From Porphyra umbilicalis (Eukaryota; Rhodophyta; Bangiophyceae; Bangiales; Bangiaceae): a stretch of DNA of 64,000 bases. The position numbers and the translations under genes are program-made. Positions 10,253-20,053 of the stretch are shown here, one piece after another. Under the pieces are notes generated by a model. It was given only the letters and a program-made list of their open reading frames with translations, had not been told where the DNA came from and did not search any database. The DNA lies in contig KV918820.1 of NCBI GenBank assembly GCA_002049455.2, positions 1-64,000 on the forward strand, given 5' to 3'. The number at the start of each line of letters is the position of its first letter. Position 1 is the stretch's first letter.

Positions 10253-13200
10253 TCACGCGAGCTCCTCAATCGCCGCGTCTCGCTGCGCCGCGGACTTGGC
10301 CTTGAGCCGCCGCGTGCACAGCAGCCGCACGGCGCGCCTCGGGCCGAGGGAGGGAAAGCTCGCGACGACGCGCGCGCACAGCGCCGCGCCGTGGCGGCCG
10401 AGCCCCGTGGTGACCGCCCCCGCGTGGAGCAACACGACGACCACCCGCCGCCACCCGTCGAGCTGCTCGCGCATGGCGGCGGTCACCGCCCCGGGCGTCA
10501 GCCCGTCAGAGCGCGGGGGTGGCGGCCGCCGCCCCTCTGCCACGGCGCGCAGGTGCAGGTCGGGGCGGGCGGGCATGACGCTGGCAAGGTCCCTCGCCGC
10601 GCGCAGTTGCTTGACGTACCACGACAGGGCGCTCCCGAGCGGCGTCTCGTCTTGAATGTTGGCGCTCCGCACGTCGACGTGGCGGCGGAGGAGGGCGACC
10701 ACGGTGGTCACGTCGGCGCGCCGCGCCGCCACGTGCAGCACCCGGTCCCTCGAGGTGCGGTCGGGGTTGTGGAGGAACGGGCGCACGCGGCTATTGTCGA
10801 GCAGGGCGATGCGCTTGTGCTTGACCGCCTGGAGGGCGGGCGTGCTCACCGCGTCGTCGGGGTGCGTCGGGGGGAGGAGGTCGATAATCTCCCGGTGGCC
10901 GAGCGTGACCGCAATGCACAGGGGCGTCTCGCCGGCGCTGCACACGGGTGTGGGGTCCGCGCTGAGCCGACGGAGCGCGGCGACGATGGGCTCGTGGCCG
11001 CGGCTGACCGCAAAGTGCAATGCGGTCCAGCCGTCAGGGTCCGTCGCGTTCAAGTCCGCGCTCCCCGCTGCCAACGCCTCCACATTGGCGGCACCCCCTC
11101 GTTGACCAGCCATATGTAGCGCCGTCGAGCCGCCATCGTCCTTTGCGTGCACGTCGGCGCCCGCCGCCAGCAGCGTGCGGACCGCCTCTGCCCTCCCGCT
11201 GCCGCCCGCTTCGTGCAGCGCGGTCGAACCGAATTCGTTCTTGGCGTGCACGTCGGCGCCCGCCGCCACCAGCGCGTCGACCGCCTCGGGCCTCGAGCTG
11301 CCACCCGCATCGTGCAGCGCGGTCGAGTCGAGAAGGTCCTTGGCGTGTACGTCGGCGCCCGCCGCCACCAGCGCGTTGACCGCCTCGGCCATTCCGCACC
11401 TGCCCGCCCAGTGGAGCGCGGTTGAGTCGAAACTGTCCTTGGCATGCACGTCGGCGCCCGCCGCCACCAGCGCGTTGACCGCCTCAGCCTCCCCGCAGCC
11501 GCCCGCCACTTGGAGCGCGGTATAACCCTCCTTGGTCTGGGCGTGCACGTCAGCGCCCGCCGCCACCAGCGCGTTGACCGCCTCGGCCTTCCCCATGGTG
11601 CCAGCCAAGTGGAGTGCGGTCTGGTCTCCATCGTCCTTGGCGTGCACGTCGGCGCCCGCCGCCAGCAGCGCGTTAACCGCCTCGCCACTCCCGCTGCGGC
11701 CTGCCCGGTGCAGCGCGGTCTGGCCATGATTGTTCTTGGCGTGCACATCGGCGCCCGCCGACAGCAGCGACTGGACCAACTCAGCCGACCCGCTGCGGCC
11801 CGCGATGTGCAGTGCGGTCAAGTCGTCATCGCCTTTGGCGTGCACGTCGGCGCCCGCCGCCAGCAGCGCGTCAACGGCCTCGGCAGACCCGCTGCGGCAC
11901 GCCCAGTGGAGCGCGGTCGAGCTCCACTTGCACTTGGCGTGCACATCGGCGCCCGCCGACAGCAGCGACTGGACCGCCTCGGGCGACCCGCTGCCGCCCG
12001 CGTGGTGCAGTGCGGTCGAGTCGTCAACGCCCTTGGCGTGCACGTCGGCGCCCGCCGCCAGTAGAGCGTCGACCGCCTCGGTCTTCCCGAAGCAGCCCGC
12101 CAAGTGGAGTGCGGTCTTATCCCCGTCACCCTTGGCGTGCACGTCGGCGCCCGCCGCCAGCAGCGCGTTGACCGCCCCGCCACTCCCGCTGAGGCCTGCC
12201 CGGTGCAGCGCGGTCTCGCCATGATTGTTCTTGGCGTGCACATCGGCGCCCGCCGACAGCAGCGACTGGACCGCCTCGGCCGACCCGCTGCAGCCCGCGA
12301 TGTGCAGTGCGGTCGAGTCGTCATCGCCCTTGGCGTGTACGTCGGCGCCCGCCGCCAGCAGCGCGTTAACCGCCTCGGCCTTCCCGAAGTAGCCCGCCAC
12401 GAGCAGCGAAGTGAATTTGTCCGGCCCCAATGCGTGCACATCGGCACCCGCCGCCAGCAGCGTGTCGACGGCCTCGGCCGACCCGCTGCGGCACGCCCAG
12501 TGGAGCGCGGTCATGTCTTCACCGCACTTGGCGTGCACATCGGCGCCCGCCGTCAGCAGCGCGTCGACGGCCTCGGCCCGCCCGCTGCCGCTCGCGTGGT
12601 GCAGCGCGGTCGTGCCGCCATTGTCCAAGGCGTGCACGTCAGCACCCACTGCCAGCAACGCGCCGACCGCCTCGGCCTTCCCGCTGCGACCCGCACAGTG
12701 CAGCGCGGTCGAGCCATTGTTACTCGTCACGCGCACGTCGGCGCCCGCCGCGAGCAGGGAGGCGACGGCCTCGGCCGTTCCGGTGCCGCCCGCCAAGTGA
12801 AGCGCGGTCCAGCCGCACCTGTTCTGGGCGTGCACATCGGCGCCCGCCGTCAGCAGCGCGTCGACGGCCTCGGCCCGCCCGCTGCCGCTCGCGTGGTGCA
12901 GCGCGGTCGTGCCGCCATTGTCCAAGGCGTGCACGTCAGCACCCACTGCCAGCAACGCGCCGACCGCCTCGGCCTTCCCGCTGCGACCCGCACAGTGCAG
13001 CGCGGTCGAGCCATTGTTGCTCGTCACATGCACGTCGGCGCCCGCCGCGAGCAGGGAGGCGACGGCCTCGGCCGTTCCGGTGCCGCCCGCCAAGTGAAGC
13101 GCGGTCCAGCCGCACCTGTTCTGGGCGTGCACGTCCGCGCCAGCTGCCAGCAGCGCGTCGACAGCCTCGGCCCTCCCGATGCGGCCCGCCCGGTGCAGCG

Positions 13201-14206
13201 CGGTCAAACCTTCCTTGGTCTTGACGTGCACGTCAGCGCCGGCCGCCAAGAGGGAGTCTACCACCTCAACTGCTCCGGTGCCACCCGCCTCGTGCAGCGC
13301 AGTCGTGCCTCCATCGTCCAAGGCGTGTACGTCGGCGCCTGCTGCTAGCAGCGCGTCGACGGCCTCGGCCCGTCCGCTGCGGCCTGCCCAATGCAGCGCG
13401 GTCGAGTTCCACTTGCACTTGGCATGCATGTCGGCGCCGGCCGCCACCAGCGCGTTCACCGCCTCGGCCGACCCGCTGACACCTGCCCGGTGCAGCGCGG
13501 TCGCGCCGCCATCGTCCAAGGCGTGTACGTCGGCACCCGCCGCCAGCAGCGCGACGACCGTATCGACCTTCCCGCCGCGGCCCGCCATATGAAGCGCGGT
13601 CGAGCCACGCTTGCTCTTGGCGTGCACATCGGCGCCCGCCGCCAGCAGCACGTCGACCGCCTTGGTCGTCCCGCTGCCACTCGCCTCGTGCAGCGCGGTC
13701 GAGCCACCATCGTCCACACCGAGCACGTCGGCGCCCGCCGCCACCAGCGCGTTGACCGCCTCGACACTGCCGCTGCCGCCCGCCTGCTTCAGTGCAGTCC
13801 AGCCGCGATTGGTCTTGGCGTGAATATCGACGCCTGCGTCCAGCAGCACCCGTACTGCCGGCGCCTGCCCGCCGCACGCAGCCCAGTGTAGCGGCCGCCA
13901 AGCACTCGAGCCCTCATCCCAGGGACATGCAGCGGCCGGGTCTGCGCCCGCGGCGAGGAGCGCCTCCATCACCTCCGTGTGCCCCCCAATCGCCGCCCAA
14001 TGCAGGGCCGTGTCCCCCTTGTCTGACGCCACCCCCGCCGACACGCCGCCTTTGAGCATTGCCGTCACGGCGGGCGCGGACCCCCGGCGGGCGGCCTCAT
14101 GCAGCGCGGGCAGCGCGCCGCGCCGCCAGGCGTACGGAAGTGTGGCAGGGTCGTCCGACGCGAGCTCCCGCGGCGCCTTCACCGCACTTGATGAGGTGGC
14201 CGCCAT
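10253..14206 (-). CDS. Ankyrin-repeat protein, 1317 residues, about 33 repeats
   Basis: ATG 14206 (MAATSSSAVKAPRELA) was chosen because the frame upstream to 14974 is Arg/Pro/Gly string without ankyrin character. After about 40 residues the protein is an almost unbroken array of 33-residue ankyrin repeats of form G-TALH-AG-SG-AEAVNALLAAGADVHAK. I count 32 clear and one or two decayed units, ending near 10600. The last about 100 residues are a helical, Arg-rich tail ending KSAAQRDAAIEELA. Ankyrin arrays are protein-binding scaffolds; the partner and location cannot be told from sequence. There is no signal peptide or membrane span. The repeats are homogenised: units 11-13 and 14-16 are near-identical copies, and a higher-order block recurs at units 18-21 and 23-26. 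Several units have AGG or CRS in place of the usual AA, typical of fast-expanding arrays. AATAAA signals follow the stop. Confidence 0.9.
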   Translation of the reverse strand: MAATSSSAVKAPRELASDDPATLPYAWRRGALPALHEAARRGSAPAVTAMLKGGVSAGVASDKGDTALHWAAIGGHTEVMEALLAAGADPAAACPWDEGSSAWRPLHWAACGGQAPAVRVLLDAGVDIHAKTNRGWTALKQAGGSGSVEAVNALVAAGADVLGVDDGGSTALHEASGSGTTKAVDVLLAAGADVHAKSKRGSTALHMAGRGGKVDTVVALLAAGADVHALDDGGATALHRAGVSGSAEAVNALVAAGADMHAKCKWNSTALHWAGRSGRAEAVDALLAAGADVHALDDGGTTALHEAGGTGAVEVVDSLLAAGADVHVKTKEGLTALHRAGRIGRAEAVDALLAAGADVHAQNRCGWTALHLAGGTGTAEAVASLLAAGADVHVTSNNGSTALHCAGRSGKAEAVGALLAVGADVHALDNGGTTALHHASGSGRAEAVDALLTAGADVHAQNRCGWTALHLAGGTGTAEAVASLLAAGADVRVTSNNGSTALHCAGRSGKAEAVGALLAVGADVHALDNGGTTALHHASGSGRAEAVDALLTAGADVHAKCGEDMTALHWACRSGSAEAVDTLLAAGADVHALGPDKFTSLLVAGYFGKAEAVNALLAAGADVHAKGDDDSTALHIAGCSGSAEAVQSLLSAGADVHAKNNHGETALHRAGLSGSGGAVNALLAAGADVHAKGDGDKTALHLAGCFGKTEAVDALLAAGADVHAKGVDDSTALHHAGGSGSPEAVQSLLSAGADVHAKCKWSSTALHWACRSGSAEAVDALLAAGADVHAKGDDDLTALHIAGRSGSAELVQSLLSAGADVHAKNNHGQTALHRAGRSGSGEAVNALLAAGADVHAKDDGDQTALHLAGTMGKAEAVNALVAAGADVHAQTKEGYTALQVAGGCGEAEAVNALVAAGADVHAKDSFDSTALHWAGRCGMAEAVNALVAAGADVHAKDLLDSTALHDAGGSSRPEAVDALVAAGADVHAKNEFGSTALHEAGGSGRAEAVRTLLAAGADVHAKDDGGSTALHMAGQRGGAANVEALAAGSADLNATDPDGWTALHFAVSRGHEPIVAALRRLSADPTPVCSAGETPLCIAVTLGHREIIDLLPPTHPDDAVSTPALQAVKHKRIALLDNSRVRPFLHNPDRTSRDRVLHVAARRADVTTVVALLRRHVDVRSANIQDETPLGSALSWYVKQLRAARDLASVMPARPDLHLRAVAEGRRPPPPRSDGLTPGAVTAAMREQLDGWRRVVVVLLHAGAVTTGLGRHGAALCARVVASFPSLGPRRAVRLLCTRRLKAKSAAQRDAAIEELA
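12531..13124. repeat. Recent 297-bp tandem duplication inside the ankyrin gene
   Basis: Bases 12531-12827 and 12828-13124 are two head-to-tail copies of a block of exactly three ankyrin repeats (3 x 99 bp). I see only a few differences, clustered at about 12717-12730 versus 13014-13027. The frame is preserved. Confidence 0.9.
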
Positions 14207-15250
14207 TGCAGCGGCGCCAGCCGCTGGGGTGGTGGCGACGGCGCCGCTAACGACCAAAGAAGAGAATTGACGAACCGCAGCCGGCGTGGCGCAGGCCAAA
14301 GCGACACCGCTCGCCGCAGGTGGCGGTAGGCCCCTCGGCCGTGGCCCCAACGCGCGCACCGCCGTCGCCACGCGGGGCTGGTCGCCGCACCGCGCTCCAC
14401 CGCGCAGGGGCGGCGTCGCACCGCCGCACCGCGGCCAGCGGGCGGGCGGGGACGGAGGCAGTGGCCGCTGCGGGCGTGCCTTAACCGTTGGCTGGTGGTT
14501 GCAGCGCGGGCGATGTCGTCGGCGCACGCGGCGGCGAGGGCGCGCGGCCCACCGGAAGCAATGGGAACGGCGGGGGGCAGGGAACGGGGGCGGTTTGGGA
14601 CGCTGCCTGCCGACGTGAAGTGCGGGGCCCGGTCGCCAATGCCCCAGCGGCCGCCCGTGACGCCTTTTATGCCGCGGTGGCGGCGGCTGGCGGCCCCGCC
14701 AGCGGGGCAACCCCCCCGCAGCCTGGACGTGGGGGGACACCCCCAAAGAACCAATGCAGCTTGACGGCCCGCTCGGCTCGACGCACGACCCCGCCCCCCG
14801 CCCATTCTGCTCGCCTTTGGGGCCGCGCCGGTCATCGCCTCGCAACTCAGCCGCCCGGCAACGCCTTGCCAGAGCCGACGGCTGATGGGGTCCCGCCTGG
14901 GGCTCCACCGATCTCCCGCAGTCCGAGGCACCACGCCGCCACTGGCGGCCTGGCGGTACTAAACGGCGGGCCAACGCATGCCGTGATGCAGCGGGTGGCC
15001 CGCTCGAGCTGCCAACATATCGTCACTGCCCCGGTCCGAGACCTCATATGAGTTGGTGTTGCCCCATGGTGTGGCTCCCAGGTCATGTTGCGCCACAGTG
15101 TTGCGCCACGAACTCGGCGCGACACCGAAATCGGCCGTATCTCGGACCGGGTGTCTGAATGGTGTCGGCCCGACAGCTGCCCGAACTAGCCGCCTGTCCA
15201 GCAACGAGCAAGCAAAGCCGGTGTTGATTCACGCTCGCTCTGTGACGCTG
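14207..15250. other. Upstream flank of the ankyrin gene
   Basis: About 1 kb without a supported gene. The ankyrin frame stays open upstream to 14974 but loses all repeat character, so I treat it as noncoding. No promoter element could be assigned. Confidence 0.45.
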
Positions 15251-15329
15251 CTTCGTTTATGTGACGCTTCGTGTGACGATGTGGGGCGGCAAGTCATTGG
15301 CCACAATACAACAATGCGGTCACATGTGA

Positions 15330-15388
15330 GTGATCACACGAAGCAACCTAGGAAAAGTACTTTTCGAGGTTGCTTCAAGCGATCACAT
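15330..15388. repeat. Hairpin repeat, family A, copy 1
   Basis: The core 15340-15376 forms an 18-bp imperfect stem (GAAGCAACCTAGGAAAAG against CTTTTCGAGGTTGCTTC), flanked by GATCACA-type palindromes. The same arrangement recurs at 16613-16672, and both are preceded by ATGTGGGGCGGC. Confidence 0.7.
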
Positions 15389-15629
15389 CGACTGCGAGGA
15401 CTGAGGCGAACAGAACCGCGTTCAAGAGCGCACGTCTCGGCGCTAAATACGAAAGGAAACAACCGACATTCCAACTCGACAGCTTCTATAGCCATATTCG
15501 GCTGCGCCAGACTCCCCACCATGGATGGGCAAACAGGCCACCCAGGGATGAGTGCGTCCGAAGCGTTTGGATTCAGCAGTTCGTCAGACGCCGTCCAACG
15601 AGCGGCCTGCGGTGACGGTCTTTGGACTC

Positions 15630-15900
15630 TGACTTGATGACGCGTGCACGGCGTATGAGGGCGCTAACTAATTTTAGAGCGATGTTTTAATCACGTCCTA
15701 ATCATCACATCGACCAGTTGTGACACAATTCGAGCGATCGGATGACGCGCGTACGAACAGACTACGGTCCACAACGGGCCTACTTTCCTGATTTGAGACA
15801 ATCTGGGCCGGACACGGTCATGTGCGCGAGATGTGTCGCAAATCTCGCGCGCGTGAACGTGCTCGGGAACGATGCATGTATCCTCGGGAGTGGCCCCTGA
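15630..15900. repeat. Hairpin-bearing short element, family B, copy 1
   Basis: Carries GCGTGCACGGCG near 15643 and, at 15815-15861, a hairpin whose arms contain TGTGCGCGAGAT and ATCTCGCGCGCGTGAACGTG. The same succession of sequences occurs in opposite orientation in the 61404-61896 element. Confidence 0.5.
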
Positions 15901-16083
15901 TGCGGCACGCATGATTGGACCAGCGCACTTTTAAGACCGTGTCGCGCTGCCACGTGACAGCAATGCAGAGGATCGTGTCTGGCGGGGCCCACGTGTGTGG
16001 CTACAGCACCGTAGCAAGCGTGCGTTGTCCGACACTTTTCCTCGCGATCGAGGTGAGATGCGCTCTGCACGTTACAGACATTG

Positions 16084-16250
16084 AGGCCCAGTCTGAACGG
16101 CGCGTGCACGGCGTGCTCAGACACGTGCTAGCCAATGGGAGCGCTTCGTTCAAATCACACCCCAATCACGCTCATACTTTTGGACCCAATCCGGCCGACC
16201 GTGCGATCCCGCACACAAAGGACTTACAGTCAATCCTCGATGATGGCCCA
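16084..16250. repeat. Family B element fragment, copy 2
   Basis: GAGGCCCAGTCTGAACGGCG near 16084 resembles the 61404 element's terminus (AGGCCTTGTCTAGACGGCG). About 70 following bases (GTGCTAGCCAATGGGAGCG region) match the reverse complement of about 61815-61880. The hairpin part is missing. Confidence 0.5.
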
Positions 16251-16612
16251 CCCCTACGGCACGAATTGCACCTGCCAGCACTATTGCCACAGCCAGTTTT
16301 GAAGGCCACTTCTTCAACAATCGTGACCAGAAGCTGCCCTCCTGATGCGATCAATGCAGGTCGGTCTCTGAAATGGTGCTCAGAGCCTTGCGCGACGTGA
16401 GAATGTGCCTTGATCGCCTCTCTGGGGGCGATCGTCGGTCGACTCGTTAAAGGCCCACCTGGGCCTATACCGGGTGTGACAAGGTCGGGGATTGACTGTA
16501 CGAGCCGAAACAGGCTCAGGCCCTTTTTTAGCTGCGGCTTCGTTCGTTTGACGGTTCATGTGACGATGTGGGGCGGCCAGCTATTGGCTGCAACGTGAAA
16601 CAATGTGATCAC

Positions 16613-16672
16613 ATGTGATCACACGAAGCAACGTCGGAAAAGAACTTTCCGACGTTGCCTCATGTGATCACA
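16613..16672. repeat. Hairpin repeat, family A, copy 2
   Basis: The core 16625-16661 pairs GAAGCAACGTCGGAAAAG with CTTTCCGACGTTGCCTC, flanked by palindromic TGTGATCACA. Compared with copy 1, the stem bases CCT/AGG are replaced by CGT/ACG on both arms, so pairing is kept. Confidence 0.75.
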
Positions 16673-17424
16673 TCGACCTTGCGGTGTGCTGGTCATGTCA
16701 AACGATTTCGAGTGCGAACTTGGAAACAATCAATTCCATTGGGCTGGTGTGATGGACATTCGAGTCCGTCGCCTCCTGCTAGCTGCAGCCGAAAGCATCC
16801 ACAGTCGAGTCGGGCCACATCTGCCCCCTTCGTCGGCAACGCCTCACGCCCCCCAGCCTTGTCCGAGTGACCAGCTGGCTCCCTAAGCTGCCCTGTGGCA
16901 GATGGCCGCCTCTCCGTCTCCGTTTCTGTCCGACAGCATAAATTCGAGGACTCCTCAGTACGCCCACAACGTGATACAAGCGTACGTTCGGGTATCATGA
17001 CGGGCCCAAGCTGCGCCCCCAACGGACTTCTTCCCCGGCTCTGCAGAGCCTGCAGCATGTACCATCCAGGGGAGCTATCCTGGTTCGGCGAAGGTGGCCC
17101 CGAGGGTTCAATGTCAGGCCGTCTGGCTCGGCAACGAGGCGCCGACACCGAGGTGAGGGTGACAAAGGTGTCGCCCTCATTGCGTATGTTGAACCCCAGA
17201 GTTCTACAGCATCGGTGTGCGCCCGTGCAGAGCCCAGGAACCGAGCGCTCGAAGTCAGCCCTTAGACAGTCAATCACTTACGTTAAATTCATCGAAAAAT
17301 TCCGCCTCACACTGTCACACGAAGGAACGACCCACTGCGACCTTTCCAAGCTGAGAGCTCGTCACACGAAGCGTCACATGAACGAAGGAAATGCTAAGAA
17401 AGGGCCTCATTCGGCGCATTCAAG

Positions 17425-17484
17425 CCGAACACGTTCACGTGCGCGAGGTTTTTTTTTACATCTCGCGCACGTGAACGTGTTTGG
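17425..17484. repeat. Family B hairpin, copy 3
   Basis: CCGAACACGTTCACGTGCGC ... GCGCACGTGAACGTGTTTGG with a T-rich loop: a stem of more than 20 bp. The same arms occur at 15815-15861 and 61662-61720. Confidence 0.75.
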
Positions 17485-18104
17485 AAAGGATATTCCAGGC
17501 ACGTGCGTTCAATACGCTGGCCTTCAGGGCGGTGGCGCGCTCGGCGACGCATTGACACCGGGCACGCCGGCCGGCTCTATGGTCGCGAGCGCGCACGGGG
17601 GCACGTACAGCCACGTTGCCGTGGTGGGGGGGGCGTCAGGCGGGGAAAGGGGTGCCGCCTCCGCCACCGCAGCGGCGGCGGCGCGCCGGCGTCGCGCGGC
17701 GCCCACGGGCGAGGCCGACACTCCGCCGCGCAGCGCACCTGCGCGCGGCGGGCAGGGCGGCCAGCACGGCGCACGGGCGGGCGGGTGGGACTGATCGCCG
17801 CGCGACGAGGCGCCTGTAACCGTGCCGCCAGATGGCGTCAGCAACCGCCGACGCGCCGCCGCAACAGAAGACGGCGCGCAGGCACGATCACACGCGGGTC
17901 ATCGTGGGCGCGTCAAGCCCCGAAAGTCGCTGCGCGCGGTCACCGCGCGCAACTCGGGGCGGCAGAGGGGGCACGGAGGCAGGCGCCTTCCTGGCCCAGT
18001 GACCCCTGTGGCAGGACAGTCCTTCTCAGCCACGTAACTCGTTTTGCTTTTAGCGTCATCGCGACCCTTCCAACACTGACACGACCTCAGATCCCTGAGG
18101 ACAC
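17485..18104. other. Gene-free GC-rich spacer
   Basis: No domain, RNA gene or repeat recognised. Open frames are Ala/Arg-rich strings. Confidence 0.5.
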
Positions 18105-18210
18105 GAATGCAGAATGCCACCTCTGAAACGGAGAGCAAGTCCCTTGATCTAAGCATATGTGTGCATCACTACACTTTGAGAGCACCCTGTCCTAAAGGCC
18201 AGGGAAATAT
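18105..18210 (+). repeat. Dispersed repeat, copy 1 (second copy at 60407)
   Basis: About 100 bases, including CCTCTGAAACGGAGAGCAAG and ATCTAAGCATATGTGTGCA, match 60407-60513 in the same orientation with scattered changes. No coding content. Confidence 0.8.
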
Positions 18211-18514
18211 GCCATTGGCGTCTTTTGGCTTCCGCAGGAATGATTGGACGAGGAGGCTTCTCACGACTGCACCACTCTGATCAAGGTATCCCACCTCCAG
18301 CGGACTCTGAGATGGCGGCGGACCGGCTGTCGGACCGCTGCGATTGGTCAGCGGAGGTCGGATCCGATGGCAAGGTCCTATGGAAGGGTGCCGACACCAA
18401 TGATACGTGGCGAATGCGACGGAGAATATGTGCCTCCATTAGGCCGGTGGGGGACCATATTAATTCCACCTCTCCAATCGGTGGCGCCAAAGGTGTAGCC
18501 CATAGTCGGCGGAC

Positions 18515-20053
18515 ATGCCGGCGGACGCACCGGCGTGCACCCGCCAGCCCGTGCGCCCATCTCCCACGACTGGTCGCCGTGCCGAGGTGGAAGGGGAGCT
18601 CGTGGTCCCCCCTGTGGTACACATGCACGGTGGCCACATGGGGGACGCCATGGCCGAGCTTTCGGCGGGCTATCACGTTTGGATGGACGCGGAGCCGGCG
18701 TATTCCGTCCGAAACCTCGTGGCACGTCTCTTTCTGCAGAAGCCCGCCGTGTCTGGACGGCTGATCCGCCTCGGGTGTCTGTTCAGTGACGACCTCCGCG
18801 CGGGATTTTTGAGGGACAAGTTTGCGGGGACGAGGCTGCCGCCCGACGACGACCGCACGCCGGCACAGGCCAGGGCAGACAGGGGCGCCTTCGAGGCCAT
18901 CGTCAACCTAGCCAACTACTGCACGGCGTTCGGCTTGGACACGCCGTGTAAGCAGGCGGTCGTGACTCAAGCGCTGCGCGTGGCGGAGCGCGGCAACCAT
19001 CACTTGGTCGCATCCACTTTGACTGCCGTCAAGAATGACTGGCAGAAGCACGCGGTCAGCGCGACTCACGGCGGGAAAATAACGACCATCACTACGTACG
19101 CCGGGTACATCCGGCGATTTTGTGCGTGGGCAGCCGACAACGTGATTAGTGCCGTCGGCGTAATGCCGCTGAACCGACATGTGGTCGTTAGCTGGCTTGA
19201 GGTGGAGGCCACGCGGCGGCTGGTCCGCAAGCCGTCACAATGTCGCGGCCGTGGTCGAGGCGCCGCGGGATCTCGAGGAACGGCGGCCGCCGCGGCCGAC
19301 GCCAACGCTTCCGATTCGTCTGCCGGCTGCAGCGTGGGGGAGTGGTCGGACACCGGCAGCTCGGGATCAGACCGGGAGCCGGCGCGCAGGCGCGTCCGCA
19401 CGGAGAATCGTGGTGAGAACTGTGGGCGAGTGGGACGTGGTGATTGGACGGGACGGGGGGGCAGAGGAGGGCGGGGTGGGGGGGCTGCGGGGCGCGGGGG
19501 GAGTGGTGGGGCCGGAGTGCGGATGGTCGGAAGAGGATCGGTCGCCACGGGGGCCACTACAGGGTGTGTCGAGCGGGAAAGAGCCACAGTGGGGCGAGGG
19601 GGGAGGGGCAGCGCCGCCGCAGGAAGGACAGGTGAACGAACGGCCTCTGCTGGGCGGGGGAGGCGTGGCGCTGGTGCGGCTGTGCTGCCACAGGTGCAAG
19701 GGGAGCGAGCCGTCGGCGGCGGGACCTCGCACCCGCGGGCGCCTCTGGGCGTGTCGCACCCGGCTGTCGTAGCCGCAGACACGGCGGCAAGATTGGTGGG
19801 TGGCTCCGCAGAGCGAGGCGGGACGCTGGCGCGAGAAATGGTCAGAGACCGGTTCGCTAGCCGTCCGAGTGCTGCGACCCCCTCCGGCTCTGCCTCCGCA
19901 CTCACCCCCCTCTCCCTCCATACACATCTTTTGGCACGTGCTCCCCCCACCCCCGCCTACCCGGCGCCGGGCCGCCGCCGAGGCCTTCTCGTGCGGCCCA
20001 TGGTGGTGGGATGGCCGCGGCGGTACCAACGGCTGCGGGGGCGACGACGTTGA
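18515..20053 (+). CDS. Crypton-like recombinase, N-terminal half
   Basis: The first about 230 residues are well-mixed protein; the rest is Gly/Arg/Ser-rich. The segment TTITTYAGYIRRFCAWAADN followed by VISWLEVEA-like sequence (about 19081-19220) has the shape of the core-binding (SAM-like) domain that precedes the catalytic domain in tyrosine recombinases. ATG 18515 is the first in the frame; internal Met codons near 18622-18650 are alternatives. The catalytic domain is in another frame starting at 20011, so an intron or frameshift between about 19230 and 20010 is needed. The Gly/Arg-rich stretch there may be intron or linker. Function by association: DNA binding for the recombinase that follows. 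Confidence 0.55.
   Translation: MPADAPACTRQPVRPSPTTGRRAEVEGELVVPPVVHMHGGHMGDAMAELSAGYHVWMDAEPAYSVRNLVARLFLQKPAVSGRLIRLGCLFSDDLRAGFLRDKFAGTRLPPDDDRTPAQARADRGAFEAIVNLANYCTAFGLDTPCKQAVVTQALRVAERGNHHLVASTLTAVKNDWQKHAVSATHGGKITTITTYAGYIRRFCAWAADNVISAVGVMPLNRHVVVSWLEVEATRRLVRKPSQCRGRGRGAAGSRGTAAAAADANASDSSAGCSVGEWSDTGSSGSDREPARRRVRTENRGENCGRVGRGDWTGRGGRGGRGGGAAGRGGSGGAGVRMVGRGSVATGATTGCVERERATVGRGGRGSAAAGRTGERTASAGRGRRGAGAAVLPQVQGERAVGGGTSHPRAPLGVSHPAVVAADTAARLVGGSAERGGTLAREMVRDRFASRPSAATPSGSASALTPLSLHTHLLARAPPTPAYPAPGRRRGLLVRPMVVGWPRRYQRLRGRRR

Larger units (their letters stand above)
15251..17387. mobile_element. Possible composite non-autonomous element with 27-bp inverted ends
   Basis: Bases 15251-15277 and 17361-17387 are inverted copies matching at 26 of 27 positions (CTTCGTT-ATGTGACGCTTCG core). 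A related partial copy of the motif is at about 16545-16572. The interior has no gene but contains members of two hairpin repeat families. No target duplication is visible, so the ends may belong to separate small elements instead of one 2.1-kb unit. Confidence 0.4.

Noticed and set aside
11147-13891. Long plus-strand frames through the ankyrin gene with periodic VHVGARRQQRVD units
   Set aside because: Their period is the 33-residue ankyrin period read backwards; they are complements of the real repeats.
10253-14206. Regular 99-bp periodicity that might suggest a CRISPR or satellite array
   Set aside because: The units translate into ankyrin repeats with no spacer structure.
14207-14974. N-terminal extension of the ankyrin protein
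   Set aside because: The frame is open but is Arg/Pro/Gly string with no ankyrin character; ATG 14206 begins ordinary sequence shortly before the first repeat.
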